Source of the DNA: CAZHPA01 sp964533945
GTDB taxonomy: Bacteria; Bacillota; Clostridia; Lachnospirales; WRBF01
Length of the DNA: 64,000 bases
Direction: 5' to 3'
Assembly (NCBI GenBank): GCA_964533945.1
Contig: CAZHPA010000005.1
Location: 1 to 64,000, forward strand
Shown here: piece after piece, positions 27,904 through 36,462 of the stretch
Layout of the letters: each line of letters begins with the position of its first letter
Position numbering within the stretch: the first letter of the stretch is position 1
The notes under the pieces: generated by a model
The model's input: the letters and a program-made list of their open reading frames with translations, nothing else
Database searches by the model: none
Told to the model about the DNA's origin: nothing
Program-made: the position numbers and the translations under genes

Positions 27904-27946
27904 TTTTTCAATCTCAAGTTCCCGTTATAAATAGGGAAGCATTTTT

Positions 27947-27991
27947 AAGACTTTAAAAGGCGAAAAGTTTTCCTTTTAAAGTCTTTTTTAT
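27947..27991 (+). terminator. Terminator of the tRNA cluster
   Basis: Fourteen-base arms AAGACTTTAAAAGG and CCTTTTAAAGTCTT pair perfectly and are followed by TTTTTA. Confidence 0.9.
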
Positions 27992-28034
27992 GTCGAATTT
28001 TGAATTTTTAATTTTTTAAATCGGAGGCTAATTT

Positions 28035-28532
28035 ATGTTAGGAAGGCTATATCCAAAAGCATATGTTGATTCTATATTTCATATAGACTACAAAAAACTT
28101 CATAAAGATGGCATTAAAAACATTGTTTTCGATATAGACAATACGCTTGTTCCATATACCGAAAAAAAACCAACCGAAAAAATTATTAAACTATTTTCAA
28201 ATCTTCAAAAAATAGGCTTTAAAGTTTGTCTTCTTTCAAATAATAAAAAAGAGCGTGTTGAATTGTTTAACGAAGGTTTAATGCTTAAAGCTGTATATAA
28301 AGCAGGCAAGCCTTCTTCTAAAGGTATTAACAAAATGCTTTCAATGCTTAACGCAAACCCAAACGAAACAGCTTTAATAGGAGACCAAATTTTTACAGAT
28401 GTTTGGTGTGGCAATAGAAAAGGGCTTTATACAATTTTGGTTAAGCCTGTTTCAACAAGTGATGAATTTACAGTTAGATTAAAAAGAGGCGTTGAAAAAA
28501 TTGTTTTAAATTTATACTTAAACAAAACGTAA
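28035..28532 (+). CDS. yqeG: YqeG-family HAD phosphatase
   Basis: A 165-residue HAD superfamily IIIA phosphatase. The first motif FDIDNTLVPY near residue 36 carries the nucleophile and acid/base aspartates. LLSNNKKER is motif II, the Lys in KAGKPSSKG motif III, and IGDQIFTDVWCGNR motif IV. The substrate is unknown; the family is conserved in Firmicutes, often next to yqeH or aroE. GGAGG precedes the ATG. It begins the aro cluster, with aroE 14 bp downstream. Confidence 0.9.
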   Translation: MLGRLYPKAYVDSIFHIDYKKLHKDGIKNIVFDIDNTLVPYTEKKPTEKIIKLFSNLQKIGFKVCLLSNNKKERVELFNEGLMLKAVYKAGKPSSKGINKMLSMLNANPNETALIGDQIFTDVWCGNRKGLYTILVKPVSTSDEFTVRLKRGVEKIVLNLYLNKT

Positions 28533-28546
28533 AGAGGTGTTGCAAT

Positions 28547-29389
28547 TTGGAAATTAACGGCAAAACAAAAGTATGCGGTGTTATAGGCGACCCCATTTCG
28601 CATACTCTTTCCCCTAAAATTCACAATATGCTGGCAAGCTGCACAAATAACAATTTTGCCTATTTGCCGTTTCATGTTGAAGAGCAAAATTTAGAATGTG
28701 CCATTAAAGGAGCGTTTAGTTTAGGTATTTGCGGACTTAACGTAACGACTCCCCATAAAAAAAATATTATGCCTTTTTTATATAAACTAGATGACAGTGC
28801 GATGAAAGCTTTGGCTGTAAATACTATAAAATATACAAAAGACGGCTATATTGGCTATAACACCGATTGGATTGGGCTTTCGAGAACTCTTGAAAAAAAT
28901 AATGTTTCTGTTTCCAAAAAAGATGTTGTTGTTTTAGGAGCCGGCGGAAGTTCTTATGCAGCAGTTGTTTCTGCAATTAATAGCGGTGCTTCTAAAATTT
29001 TTGTTGTTAATAGAAATATTCAAACTGCAATTAAGCTTGCGTTGCATTTTAAAGACAATTGCAATGCAAATATAGATGTTTTGGATTATTCACGCCTAAG
29101 CGAAATTAAAAACGTTGATATATTAATCCAAACAACATCGGTAGGGTTTTCAAAACAAGAACAACTTTCCCCTATAAACGATTTAAGCTTTTTTAAAAAA
29201 GTTAAAGTTGCCATAGATTTTATTTATAATCCTTGGGAAACAAAGTTTTTAAAAGACGCTAAATCATTCGGCTGTTATGCAATTAATGGTTTTGATATAT
29301 TGTTTTTTCAAGCTGTTGCTGCTTATGAAATTTTTAACGACTTAACAGTTTGTAAAAATGTTATTGATGAAATTTATAAGCAACTGTGA
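28547..29389 (+). CDS. aroE: Shikimate dehydrogenase
   Basis: A 280-residue NADP-dependent enzyme converting 3-dehydroshikimate to shikimate in aromatic amino acid synthesis. The N-terminal substrate-binding motif is GDPISHTLSPKIHN; the catalytic Lys lies in NVTTPHKKN. The nucleotide-binding loop is LGAGGSSYAAV and the C-terminal motif is NGFDILFFQAVAAYEIF. It starts with TTG at 28547, 6 nt after GAGGTG. A terminator follows, yet aroK and aroQ lie just beyond comFB. Confidence 0.93.
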   Translation: MEINGKTKVCGVIGDPISHTLSPKIHNMLASCTNNNFAYLPFHVEEQNLECAIKGAFSLGICGLNVTTPHKKNIMPFLYKLDDSAMKALAVNTIKYTKDGYIGYNTDWIGLSRTLEKNNVSVSKKDVVVLGAGGSSYAAVVSAINSGASKIFVVNRNIQTAIKLALHFKDNCNANIDVLDYSRLSEIKNVDILIQTTSVGFSKQEQLSPINDLSFFKKVKVAIDFIYNPWETKFLKDAKSFGCYAINGFDILFFQAVAAYEIFNDLTVCKNVIDEIYKQL

Positions 29390-29390
29390 T

Positions 29391-29433
29391 ATACTATTTT
29401 AGATTTCTGTGCTTCTAAGATGATAGTATTTTT
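29391..29433 (+). terminator. Terminator between aroE and comFB
   Basis: ATACTAT (29391-29397) pairs with ATAGTAT (29423-29429), with an inner TTAGA/TCTAA pair, followed by TTTTT. Confidence 0.6.
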
Positions 29434-29462
29434 GAAACAATAAAATTTAGGAGGTTCATTTT

Positions 29463-29732
29463 ATGCCAATATTAAAAAATTATATGGAAGTTTGTGTTGA
29501 AGACCAAATTGAAGCAGTTTTAAAACAAATTAATTGCTGTTCATGCGAAAATTGCCAGCTTGATATTACAGCAATTGCATTAAATTCGCTTCCTCCAAAA
29601 TACGTTGTAACAAGAAAAGGGCAATTTTATACAAAGCTTTCGGGTTTGCAGCAGCAATTTGATGTTGATGTTATTGCAGCCATAACGAAAGCGGCAGAAA
29701 TTGTTAGCAGAAGCCCGCGCCATGAAGAATAA
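29463..29732 (+). CDS. comFB: ComFB-family late competence protein
   Basis: An 89-residue cytoplasmic protein of the ComFB family. Members occur in competence operons and in cyanobacteria as c-di-nucleotide-binding proteins, but the role in Clostridia is unknown. Recognisable are NYMEVCVEDQIEAVL, the Cys cluster CCSCENCQLDITAIALN and the segment LPPKYVVTRKG. The four-Cys cluster could bind metal. GGAGGT precedes the ATG. Its last 11 bases overlap the start of aroK. Confidence 0.85.
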   Translation: MPILKNYMEVCVEDQIEAVLKQINCCSCENCQLDITAIALNSLPPKYVVTRKGQFYTKLSGLQQQFDVDVIAAITKAAEIVSRSPRHEE

Positions 29733-30231
29733 AAATATAGTCTTAATAGGCTTTATGTGTTGTGGCAAAACAACGTTGGGGAATGAATTGGCAAATTCTA
29801 TCGGGTATAAGTTTTTAGACATTGACGATGAAATTGTTAAGCTTGCAAATATGAACATTCCCCAAATTTTTGAAAATTATGGGGAATGTTATTTTAGAAA
29901 ACTTGAAAATCAAGTTGTTAAAAACATTAGAAATGTTTCTAATGCAGTTATTTCTTGCGGCGGCGGAATTGTTAAAAATAAAGAAAATATAAATATTTTA
30001 AAAGAAAATGGAATTGTTGTTTTTATAGATGCCAACACGGACAAGCTTTTTAAAAACTACAAAGAAAGCAACACCTTAAGACCGCTTTTGCAAACAGATA
30101 ATGTTAAGCAAACAATTGAAAATTTGTTAAATGAGCGAATGCCCTTATATTTAAGTTGCTGTGATATTAAAATTGATGTTTCAAATTTTGATATTGCACA
30201 AAGTATTAATGCTTTAAAGGAGCTAATATGA
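29722..30231 (+). CDS. aroK: Shikimate kinase
   Basis: A 169-residue P-loop kinase making shikimate 3-phosphate from shikimate and ATP. The Walker A motif is GFMCCGKTTLG; the shikimate-binding Asp lies in DIDDEI; the SCGGG motif and the lid Arg in LRPLL are present. ATG 29722 is chosen because it gives the family-typical N-terminus; the frame is open for 7 more codons up to a TTG. It overlaps comFB by 11 bp and aroQ by 4 bp (ATGA), indicating translational coupling. Confidence 0.93.
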   Translation: MKNKNIVLIGFMCCGKTTLGNELANSIGYKFLDIDDEIVKLANMNIPQIFENYGECYFRKLENQVVKNIRNVSNAVISCGGGIVKNKENINILKENGIVVFIDANTDKLFKNYKESNTLRPLLQTDNVKQTIENLLNERMPLYLSCCDIKIDVSNFDIAQSINALKELI

Positions 30232-30656
30232 AAAAAATTAAAGTTATTCATGGTGCAAATTTAAACTTCCTAGGCATAAGAGAAAAACAAATATATGGCG
30301 AAAACAACCTTCAATATATAAACGAAAAAATTGCAGAAAAAGCAAAACAATTAAATTTAGATGTTTCATGCTTCCAATCAAACTTGGAAGGGGAAATAAT
30401 TAATTGCTTACAGCAATGCTATTTTGAAAAATTTGATGGCATTATAATTAATCCCGGAGCTTTCACTCATTATAGCTATGCTGTACGTGATGCAATAGCT
30501 TCAATAAATATTAAAACTATAGAAGTTCATATTTCAAACGTCTATAGCCGTGAGGAATTTAGGAAAACATCAGTTATTGCCCCTGTTTGCGTTGGGCAAA
30601 TTAGCGGCTTTGGGGTTAATTCATATTTATTAGCGCTTTCAGCTTTAAATCTATAA
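30228..30656 (+). CDS. aroQ: Type II 3-dehydroquinate dehydratase
   Basis: A 142-residue enzyme catalysing dehydration of 3-dehydroquinate to 3-dehydroshikimate. The N-terminus HGANLNFLGIREKQIYG contains the catalytic Arg and Tyr of the lid. NPGAFTHYSYAVRDAI carries the substrate Asn and Tyr; EVHISNVYSREEFR carries the catalytic His. The length is typical of the dodecameric type II class. It starts at the ATGA overlap with aroK. Confidence 0.95.
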   Translation: MKKIKVIHGANLNFLGIREKQIYGENNLQYINEKIAEKAKQLNLDVSCFQSNLEGEIINCLQQCYFEKFDGIIINPGAFTHYSYAVRDAIASINIKTIEVHISNVYSREEFRKTSVIAPVCVGQISGFGVNSYLLALSALNL

Positions 30657-30681
30657 TATATAATTAAGGAGGAATTTATTT

Positions 30682-31239
30682 ATGATTTCAGCAGGTGAAT
30701 TTAGAAACGGAATTACATTTGAATTTGATGGGGGTATATTTGTTATTTTAGATTTTCAACATGTTAAGCCTGGAAAAGGAGCGGCTTTTGTTAGAACTAA
30801 AATTAAAAATTTAGTTACAGGAAGCACAGTTGAACGTACATTCCGTCCAACAGAAAAAATGCCGAAAGCCCATATAGACCGCTTGGATATGCAGTATTTA
30901 TATTCAGACGGCGAATTATTTCACTTTATGGATACAGAAACTTTTGAACAATCAGCAATTAATGCAAGCGACGTTGGCGACACTTTAAAATTTGTTAAAG
31001 AAAACGAAATGGTTAAAATACTTTCACATAATGGCAAAGTTTTTGGCATTGAACCTCCAACATTCGTTGAACTTATAGTTATAGATACAGAACCGGGCTT
31101 TAAAGGCGATACAGCAACAGGCGCAACAAAACCAGCAGTTGTTGAAACGGGAACAACCGTTAATGTTCCGCTATTTATTAACGTTGACGATAAAATTAAA
31201 ATAGACACACGCACAGGCGAATATTTAAGCAGAGCATAA
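30682..31239 (+). CDS. efp: Translation elongation factor P
   Basis: A 185-residue, three-domain EF-P that rescues ribosomes stalled at polyproline. The tip of domain I is VKPGKGAAF, so Lys32 is the modification site; the modification enzyme is not in the window. The C-terminal signature VDDKIKIDTRTGEYLSR is intact. A strong ribosome binding site (AAGGAGGA) lies 26 bp after aroQ. The aroQ-efp neighbourhood is common in Firmicutes, here without the usual Xaa-Pro peptidase gene between them. Confidence 0.96.
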   Translation: MISAGEFRNGITFEFDGGIFVILDFQHVKPGKGAAFVRTKIKNLVTGSTVERTFRPTEKMPKAHIDRLDMQYLYSDGELFHFMDTETFEQSAINASDVGDTLKFVKENEMVKILSHNGKVFGIEPPTFVELIVIDTEPGFKGDTATGATKPAVVETGTTVNVPLFINVDDKIKIDTRTGEYLSRA

Positions 31240-31261
31240 AATTTAGCAAGGAGGTAGTTTA

Positions 31262-31621
31262 TTGCAATTTTTATATGAAAAAGTTGCCTACCTTAAAGGT
31301 TTGGCAGAGGGATTAGAAATAGATTCAAGAACAAAAGAAGGCAAGCTTTTAATTGCAATTATTGATACGCTTTCTGAATTTGCAGATGCAGTAACGTTTT
31401 TAACAGAAGGAAACGAAGCATATGAGCTTGAACAAGAAACTAAAGAATTTAATGCCCTAAACTGCTATGCAGACGATGAAATAAGCGGAGTTGGGTGTGT
31501 TTGTCCTAATTGTGGAAAATCTATAGAAATAAAAGAAACTATGGAAACAACACTTGAACAAAGAAAAATTGTATGCCCCGAATGCTTAGAGCCAATTATT
31601 TTTATTCAGGAAAAATTATAG
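31262..31621 (+). CDS. CD1247-type small zinc-ribbon protein
   Basis: A 119-residue protein of unknown function. The N-terminal helical region (LYEKVAYLKGLAEGLEID) matches the CD1247 N-terminal domain found across Clostridia. The C-terminus has two CxxC pairs (CPNCGK and CPECLE) that would form a zinc ribbon. It starts with TTG at 31262 after GGAGGT. It follows efp by 22 bp and is probably in the same operon. Confidence 0.8.
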   Translation: MQFLYEKVAYLKGLAEGLEIDSRTKEGKLLIAIIDTLSEFADAVTFLTEGNEAYELEQETKEFNALNCYADDEISGVGCVCPNCGKSIEIKETMETTLEQRKIVCPECLEPIIFIQEKL

Positions 31622-31643
31622 AAATCTATAAAAATTTATAAAA

Positions 31644-31675
31644 GGGGACGTTTTAGGCGTCCCCCAAAACATATA
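31644..31675 (-). terminator. Terminator between converging genes
   Basis: GGGGACG pairs with CGTCCCC over a 7-nt loop. On the minus strand it is followed by TTTTTA, so it suits the leftward gene; the plus-strand tail is A-rich. Confidence 0.75.
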
Positions 31676-31677
31676 AA

Positions 31678-32064
31678 TTAAATAACAATGTTTGAAAATA
31701 AACTTGGTAGCGTATATGGTGTAATTTCTTTTATATTTAAATTTTCGCAAGCACATTTTACGGTGCTTTTATCTATGTTATATATGTATGCAATATCTTC
31801 AGCCGAATATGTATATGGCGAATTGCATTCCATTTCACGTTTAAAAAGCTTGCATATTTCGCTGCTTCCATGCTTCATAACTTTGAAAAAAGATTTTGAA
31901 TCAATTGCTTCAATTCTTTCTTTTTGCATTATATGTTCAAGTTCTTCCGCCGATATACTTAAAACATTCGAAGCTTCACATAATTCTATGTTGCCTTCAT
32001 TAGTTTTTATTAGCAAATCTATTTCTTTAAGCTTTGGACGTATGTAATAAGTATAGTATTCCAA
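31678..32064 (-). CDS. Unrecognised 128-residue protein with helix-turn-helix-like segments
   Basis: I do not recognise the family. The TTG start at 32064 has only a poorly spaced GGGGGG upstream. Two segments look like helix-turn-helix motifs: ASNVLSISAEELEHIMQKER in the first half, and SAEDIAYIYNIDKSTVKCAC near the end. The protein is soluble, with three Cys and no signal peptide. It is a single leftward gene with its own terminator, between the efp operon and the DUF503 pair. A small DNA-binding protein is possible. A 119-residue plus-strand frame covers the same DNA but has no ribosome binding site. Confidence 0.6.
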   Translation of the reverse strand: MEYYTYYIRPKLKEIDLLIKTNEGNIELCEASNVLSISAEELEHIMQKERIEAIDSKSFFKVMKHGSSEICKLFKREMECNSPYTYSAEDIAYIYNIDKSTVKCACENLNIKEITPYTLPSLFSNIVI

Positions 32065-32221
32065 ATATGTTTTAATAACTTTCGCCCCCCGATTTAACTT
32101 GCATTTTCTTTTAAGAAATAATGCGGTTAAATTTATAATATCATAATGGGTACAATAATAATAGATGAAATTGCTGGAATAGCAGAATAGCTAAATAGCT
32201 TTAAAGAAAAAGGTGTTTGAC

Positions 32222-32716
32222 TTGAATATTATTCAAAAATATTTTAAATATAGGCAAAGTTTAATAGACCAATATGTAAAAGGGGATATGACGAAAAGCG
32301 AATACTTATCAAAAAATTTAGATGCAGTTTTAGAATTGAATATAAAGCCTTTTAAAAATGTTGATAATGTTGAAAAAGCACTATTTAACTACCAATATTA
32401 CAACGCTATGGCAAAATATGAAAAAATGAATTGTGAACCTAATAACAAAGAATATATTAATTATTACTATAGCAAAAAAGATAAAGCGACGCTTTCAATT
32501 TTAAAACTTATAGAATATGAAAATGTTGTATCGTATATTATTAAAGTAAATTCTAAATATTTAAAAAATTCGCTTTGCGAAATTGTGTTAAACGACTATA
32601 ATATGATTTTGCATTCTGCAAATAAAGTGATAATTGAAAATTTGAAAAGAGAAGGCGTTTTTCTGCCCGAAGTTAGAAAATCCGTCATAGATGGATATAT
32701 TAACCAAAAATATTAA
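32222..32716 (+). CDS. Conserved Clostridia protein, DUF6648-like
   Basis: A 164-residue basic, mostly helical protein of unknown function, rich in Tyr, Lys and Asn. TTG 32222 is chosen because AAAGGTG ends 6 nt upstream; the GTG at 32213 lies within that site. The opening (YFKYRQSLIDQYVKGDMTKSEYL) and the NYQYYNAMAKYEKM segment bring the DUF6648 family to mind, from memory only. The gene for a DUF503 protein starts 10 bp after its stop, suggesting an operon. Confidence 0.7.
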   Translation: MNIIQKYFKYRQSLIDQYVKGDMTKSEYLSKNLDAVLELNIKPFKNVDNVEKALFNYQYYNAMAKYEKMNCEPNNKEYINYYYSKKDKATLSILKLIEYENVVSYIIKVNSKYLKNSLCEIVLNDYNMILHSANKVIIENLKREGVFLPEVRKSVIDGYINQKY

Positions 32717-32726
32717 GGAGAATTTT

Positions 32727-33008
32727 ATGATTGTCGGAACTTGTAAAGTATATATGTTTGCCGAATGGGTATATTCATTAAAGGAGAAACGCACAATTGT
32801 CAAAAGCATTACAGATAAAGTTAAAGCCAAATTTAACGTTTCTATTGCAGAAATTGAAAACCAAGACATTCATAAAAATATTGTAATAGGATTTACTTGC
32901 GTAACAAATAAAACAGAACATGCAAACAGCATAATTCAAAATGTTATTAACTATATTGAAAATACAGCAGATGCCGTTGTTTCTGATGTTGTTATAGAAA
33001 TTTTTTAA
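32727..33008 (+). CDS. DUF503/YlxP-family protein
   Basis: A 93-residue protein of the DUF503 family (YlxP in Bacillus, next to infB and rbfA and linked to ribosome maturation). It shows the family start MIVGTCKVYMFAEWVYSLKEKR and a ferredoxin-like alpha-beta pattern. ATG 32727 follows AAGGAG by 6 nt; the frame is open 12 codons further up without a start signal. Here it is away from infB, beside tig. Confidence 0.85.
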   Translation: MIVGTCKVYMFAEWVYSLKEKRTIVKSITDKVKAKFNVSIAEIENQDIHKNIVIGFTCVTNKTEHANSIIQNVINYIENTADAVVSDVVIEIF

Positions 33009-33034
33009 AAGCTATAGATTTTAGCTTTATGCTA

Positions 33035-33043
33035 TGTTATAAT
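33035..33043 (+). promoter_or_regulatory. Extended -10 promoter of tig
   Basis: TGTTATAAT, an extended -10 element, lies 43 bp upstream of tig. No good -35 hexamer is seen. Confidence 0.5.
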
Positions 33044-33085
33044 CATCTGATGTTAAATTGACAATTTTTAGGGAGGAAATAATTA

Positions 33086-34372
33086 ATGGAAATGGAAAGA
33101 GTTTCGGAAAATAAGGTGAAATTAAGTTTCTCTGTTTCGCCTGAAAGATTTGAAGAGGGGCTTAAATATTCATATAATAAAAATAAATCTAAATTAAGAG
33201 TTCAAGGATTTAGAAGCGGAAAAGTTCCAAGAAAAATTATTGAAATGCAATATGGTAAAGAAATTCTTTTTGAAGATGCTATAGATTTTGTTTTAGGCGA
33301 CGCTTACGAAGATGCAATTTCAAAATTCGACCTTGAAGTTGTTTCTAAACCAAATATTCAAATTTTAGAAGTTTCAACTGAAAACGGAGCTTCCTTTTCT
33401 GCAGAAGTTTATGTTAAGCCAAAAGCTTCTATAGAGCAGCAAGATTACAAAGGTGTTACATACACTTTAACGGACACAACAGTTTCAGACGGCGAAATTG
33501 ATAAAGAAATTGATATTGCAAGAAATAAAAACGCAAGAGTAATGACTATTATAGAAAGACCGGTTAAATTAAACGATATAGTTAAAATTGACTTTAAAGG
33601 ATATATAGACGACGTTCCTTTTGAAAACGGCGAAGGCAAAGACTTTGAACTTGTTATTGGCTCTAAAACATTTATAGATACTTTCGAAGAACAAATAATT
33701 GGGCATTCGCTAAACGAAAGCATTGATGTTAACGTAACTTTCCCAGAAAACTATCACGTTACTGAATTAAGTGGCAAGCCTGCTGTTTTTAAAGTTACTA
33801 TTAACGACATTAGAGAAAAAGAGCTTCCAGAAGCAAACGACGATTTTGCACAAGACGTTTCAGAATTTGAAACATTTGCCGAATACCGTGAAAACATTAA
33901 ACAAAAGCTGCAACAAATTAAAGAAAATAAAGCGGCAAAAGATAAAGAAGACCAAATTATGGGCAAAATAATTGAAAAATCGGTTGTAGATGTTCCGCAA
34001 GTTATGATTGAAAATACAGCTCAAAATATGGTTTATGAATTTGAAATGAGGCTTAAATCACAAGGCGTTACAATGGACGCATATTTAGAATACACAGGCG
34101 AAACTAAAGAAGAAATTTTAAAAAGACACTTAAAACCAGCAGAAATGCAAGTTAAAGGAAGGCTTGCCCTTGAAGCTGTTGCGGAAAGCGAAGGCTTTGA
34201 AGTTACTGAAAAAGATGTTAAAGATGAATATGAAAAAATAGCTAAAAATTATAATATGGATATAGAAAAAGTTGCCGCAATGTTTTCTGAAAAAGATGTT
34301 TTAGTATTGAAAAACGATTTAAAAGTTAATAAAGCTTTTGAACTTGTTATGGAAAATGCTGTTGCTGTTTAA
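33086..34372 (+). CDS. tig: Trigger factor (ribosome-bound chaperone/peptidyl-prolyl isomerase)
   Basis: A 428-residue chaperone that binds ribosomal protein L23 at the exit tunnel. The ribosome-binding signature GFRSGKVPRKI is near residue 41. The central FKBP-type domain spans about 150-245 (LNDIVKIDFKGYIDDVPFEN, GHSLNESIDVNVTFPENY). The C-terminal helical arms extend from about 250. GGGAGG precedes the ATG. The order tig-clpP-clpX is the classic quality-control block. Confidence 0.97.
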   Translation: MEMERVSENKVKLSFSVSPERFEEGLKYSYNKNKSKLRVQGFRSGKVPRKIIEMQYGKEILFEDAIDFVLGDAYEDAISKFDLEVVSKPNIQILEVSTENGASFSAEVYVKPKASIEQQDYKGVTYTLTDTTVSDGEIDKEIDIARNKNARVMTIIERPVKLNDIVKIDFKGYIDDVPFENGEGKDFELVIGSKTFIDTFEEQIIGHSLNESIDVNVTFPENYHVTELSGKPAVFKVTINDIREKELPEANDDFAQDVSEFETFAEYRENIKQKLQQIKENKAAKDKEDQIMGKIIEKSVVDVPQVMIENTAQNMVYEFEMRLKSQGVTMDAYLEYTGETKEEILKRHLKPAEMQVKGRLALEAVAESEGFEVTEKDVKDEYEKIAKNYNMDIEKVAAMFSEKDVLVLKNDLKVNKAFELVMENAVAV

Positions 34373-34422
34373 TTTTTATTTAATATTTAATAAGAAAAAG
34401 CAAACACAAAAGGAGGCTTAAT

Positions 34423-35007
34423 ATGAGTTTAGTACCATATGTAATTGAGCAAACAAACAGAGGCGAACGCTCATACGACATTTACTCAAGGCTTTTAAAA
34501 GACAGAATAATATTTTTAGGCGAAGAAGTTACAGATGTTTCTGCAAGCGTTGTTGTTGCACAGCTTTTATTTTTAGATGCCGAAGACCCCGATAAAGACA
34601 TTAATTTGTATATTAACAGTCCCGGCGGTTCTGTTACGGCAGGGTTTGCAATTTACGATACAATGCAGCACATTAAAGCAGACGTTTCAACTATTTGTAT
34701 TGGTTTGGCGGCAAGCATGGGTTCATTTTTACTTGCTGGCGGAACAAAAGGTAAAAGATATGCTTTGCCAAATTCTGAAATTTTAATTCATCAGCCGCTT
34801 GGCGGAGCAAGAGGTCAAGCATCAGATATTCAAATTCAAGCAGAGCATATTATTAGAAGCAAAAAAAGATTAAACACAATACTTTCTCAAAACACGGGCA
34901 AATCTTTAGAAGCAATTTACAGAGATACAGACCGTGATTACTATATGACAGCAGAAGAAGCTAAAGATTATGGCTTAATTGATGCCGTTATAACTAAGCG
35001 CTTATAA
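34423..35007 (+). CDS. clpP: ATP-dependent Clp protease proteolytic subunit
   Basis: A 194-residue serine peptidase that forms the tetradecameric ClpP chamber. The catalytic triad is Ser98 (GLAASMGSFL), His123 (ILIHQPLGG) and Asp172 (RDTDRDYYM). The N-terminal hydrophobic start SLVPYVIEQ, normal for mature Firmicute ClpP, means little or no propeptide. AGGAGG precedes the ATG. clpX follows after a short hairpin. Confidence 0.97.
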   Translation: MSLVPYVIEQTNRGERSYDIYSRLLKDRIIFLGEEVTDVSASVVVAQLLFLDAEDPDKDINLYINSPGGSVTAGFAIYDTMQHIKADVSTICIGLAASMGSFLLAGGTKGKRYALPNSEILIHQPLGGARGQASDIQIQAEHIIRSKKRLNTILSQNTGKSLEAIYRDTDRDYYMTAEEAKDYGLIDAVITKRL

Positions 35008-35015
35008 TTTTAAAC

Positions 35016-35037
35016 CCCTAAAACCTTTGTTTTAGGG
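35016..35037 (+). terminator. Hairpin between clpP and clpX
   Basis: CCCTAAAAC pairs with GTTTTAGGG (9 bp, 4-nt loop). There is no T-run, so it more likely sets relative mRNA levels or stability than ends transcription. Confidence 0.45.
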
Positions 35038-35062
35038 TATTGCATAGGGGGCTATAAATTAA

Positions 35063-36370
35063 ATGACTTCAAAATCTGATGAAAAGCGATTTCTGCGTTG
35101 TTCCTTTTGTGCAAAAGCTCAAGAACAAGTTGAAAAGCTAATTGCCGGACCAAATATATATATATGTAACGAATGCGTTGAACTATGTTATGATATGCTT
35201 ATTGAAGAAGGCTTGGAAGCTAAAAATGCAGTATACAACAACGATTTTAGAGTTCCAACACCTAAAGAAATAAGAGATTTTTTAGATGAATATGTTGTTG
35301 GGCAAGATGATGCTAAAAAGGCACTTTCTGTTGCTGTTTACAATCACTATAAACGGGTTGCAATGAATGAATATTCAGAAGATATTGAGCTTCAAAAAAG
35401 TAATATTTTAGTTGTTGGCCCAACAGGCGTAGGCAAAACGTTTCTTGCTCAAACTTTAGCAAAAATACTAGATGTTCCGTTTGCAATTGCAGACGCAACA
35501 AGTTTAACAGAAGCAGGCTATGTTGGCGAAGATGTTGAAAACATTTTGTTAAAATTAATTCAAGCGGCAGACTACGACATTGAACGTGCCGAACGTGGAA
35601 TTATTTATGTTGACGAAATTGACAAAATTGCTCGTAAATCTGATAATCCTTCAATAACAAGAGATGTTAGCGGCGAAGGTGTTCAGCAGGCGCTTTTAAA
35701 AATTTTAGAAGGAACTGTTGCTTCTGTTCCTCCTCAAGGTGGCAGAAAACACCCTCATCAAGACTTTCTTCAAATTGACACAACAAATATTTTATTTATT
35801 TGCGGCGGAGCTTTTGGTGGGCTCGACAAAATAGTAGAACAAAGATTAAATAAAAAAGTAATTGGTTTTGGTGCTGAATATAAAAGCAAAAAAGAAAAAG
35901 TTGAAAATGAAATTGAAATAATGAGAGAATTGCAACCTCAAGACTTGCTAAAATATGGCTTAATTCCTGAATTTGTAGGAAGACTTCCTGTTTTAATAAC
36001 GTTAAGCAGCCTTGACGAAAAAGCGCTTTTGGCAATTTTAACAGAACCAAGAAACGCTTTAGCTAAACAATATAAATATTTATTTGAGCTTGACAACGTT
36101 AAACTTGAATTTGAGCAAGATGCATTAATTGCCGTTGCAAACCTTGCAATTGAAAGAGGAACCGGCGCAAGAGGGCTTAGAGCAATTGTTGAAAACTTTA
36201 TGACAAACATTATGTTTGAAATTCCATCAAACAATACAATAGAAAAAGTTATAATTAATAAAGATACAGTTGAAAATAAAGCAATGCCTGAAATAATATA
36301 TAATGAAAATCGCCAACCTTTAGTACGCAAGCAAAAACACAAAAAGCAACGCAAATTTTCGGCTTCGTAA
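35063..36370 (+). CDS. clpX: ATP-dependent Clp protease ATPase subunit ClpX
   Basis: A 435-residue AAA+ unfoldase that feeds ssrA-tagged and other substrates to ClpP. The N-terminal zinc finger uses Cys13, Cys16, Cys35 and Cys38. Walker A is GPTGVGKTFLAQ near residue 118. The pore loop region is EAGYVGEDVE, Walker B IIYVDEIDKI and sensor region GGRKHPHQDF. The ClpP-binding loop reads VIGFGAEY, with IGF as in other ClpX. GGGGG lies upstream of the ATG. Confidence 0.97.
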   Translation: MTSKSDEKRFLRCSFCAKAQEQVEKLIAGPNIYICNECVELCYDMLIEEGLEAKNAVYNNDFRVPTPKEIRDFLDEYVVGQDDAKKALSVAVYNHYKRVAMNEYSEDIELQKSNILVVGPTGVGKTFLAQTLAKILDVPFAIADATSLTEAGYVGEDVENILLKLIQAADYDIERAERGIIYVDEIDKIARKSDNPSITRDVSGEGVQQALLKILEGTVASVPPQGGRKHPHQDFLQIDTTNILFICGGAFGGLDKIVEQRLNKKVIGFGAEYKSKKEKVENEIEIMRELQPQDLLKYGLIPEFVGRLPVLITLSSLDEKALLAILTEPRNALAKQYKYLFELDNVKLEFEQDALIAVANLAIERGTGARGLRAIVENFMTNIMFEIPSNNTIEKVIINKDTVENKAMPEIIYNENRQPLVRKQKHKKQRKFSAS

Positions 36371-36391
36371 AATTTAGCTCTTGACAAGATA

Positions 36392-36400
36392 TGGTATAAT
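36392..36400 (+). promoter_or_regulatory. Extended -10 promoter upstream of the TrpB-like gene
   Basis: TGGTATAAT lies 63 bp upstream of the start codon. The nearby TTGACA (36381-36386) is only 8 bp away and cannot be its -35. A 10-bp hairpin (36408-36417 with 36430-36439) lies in the leader. Confidence 0.5.
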
Positions 36401-36462
36401 ATATTTAGCTCTTATTCTGTAATTTTAGGATAAGGGCTAAAAAAATTTAAAGGAGAGTTGAA

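Noticed and set aside
31688..32047. 119-residue plus-strand frame opposite the 128-residue minus-strand gene
   Set aside because: It has no ribosome binding site, it overlaps a terminator-bounded minus-strand gene, and its Ser/Ile/Leu composition looks like a shadow.
35938..36387. 149-residue minus-strand frame within clpX
   Set aside because: It is fully antisense to a well conserved gene and has no start signal.
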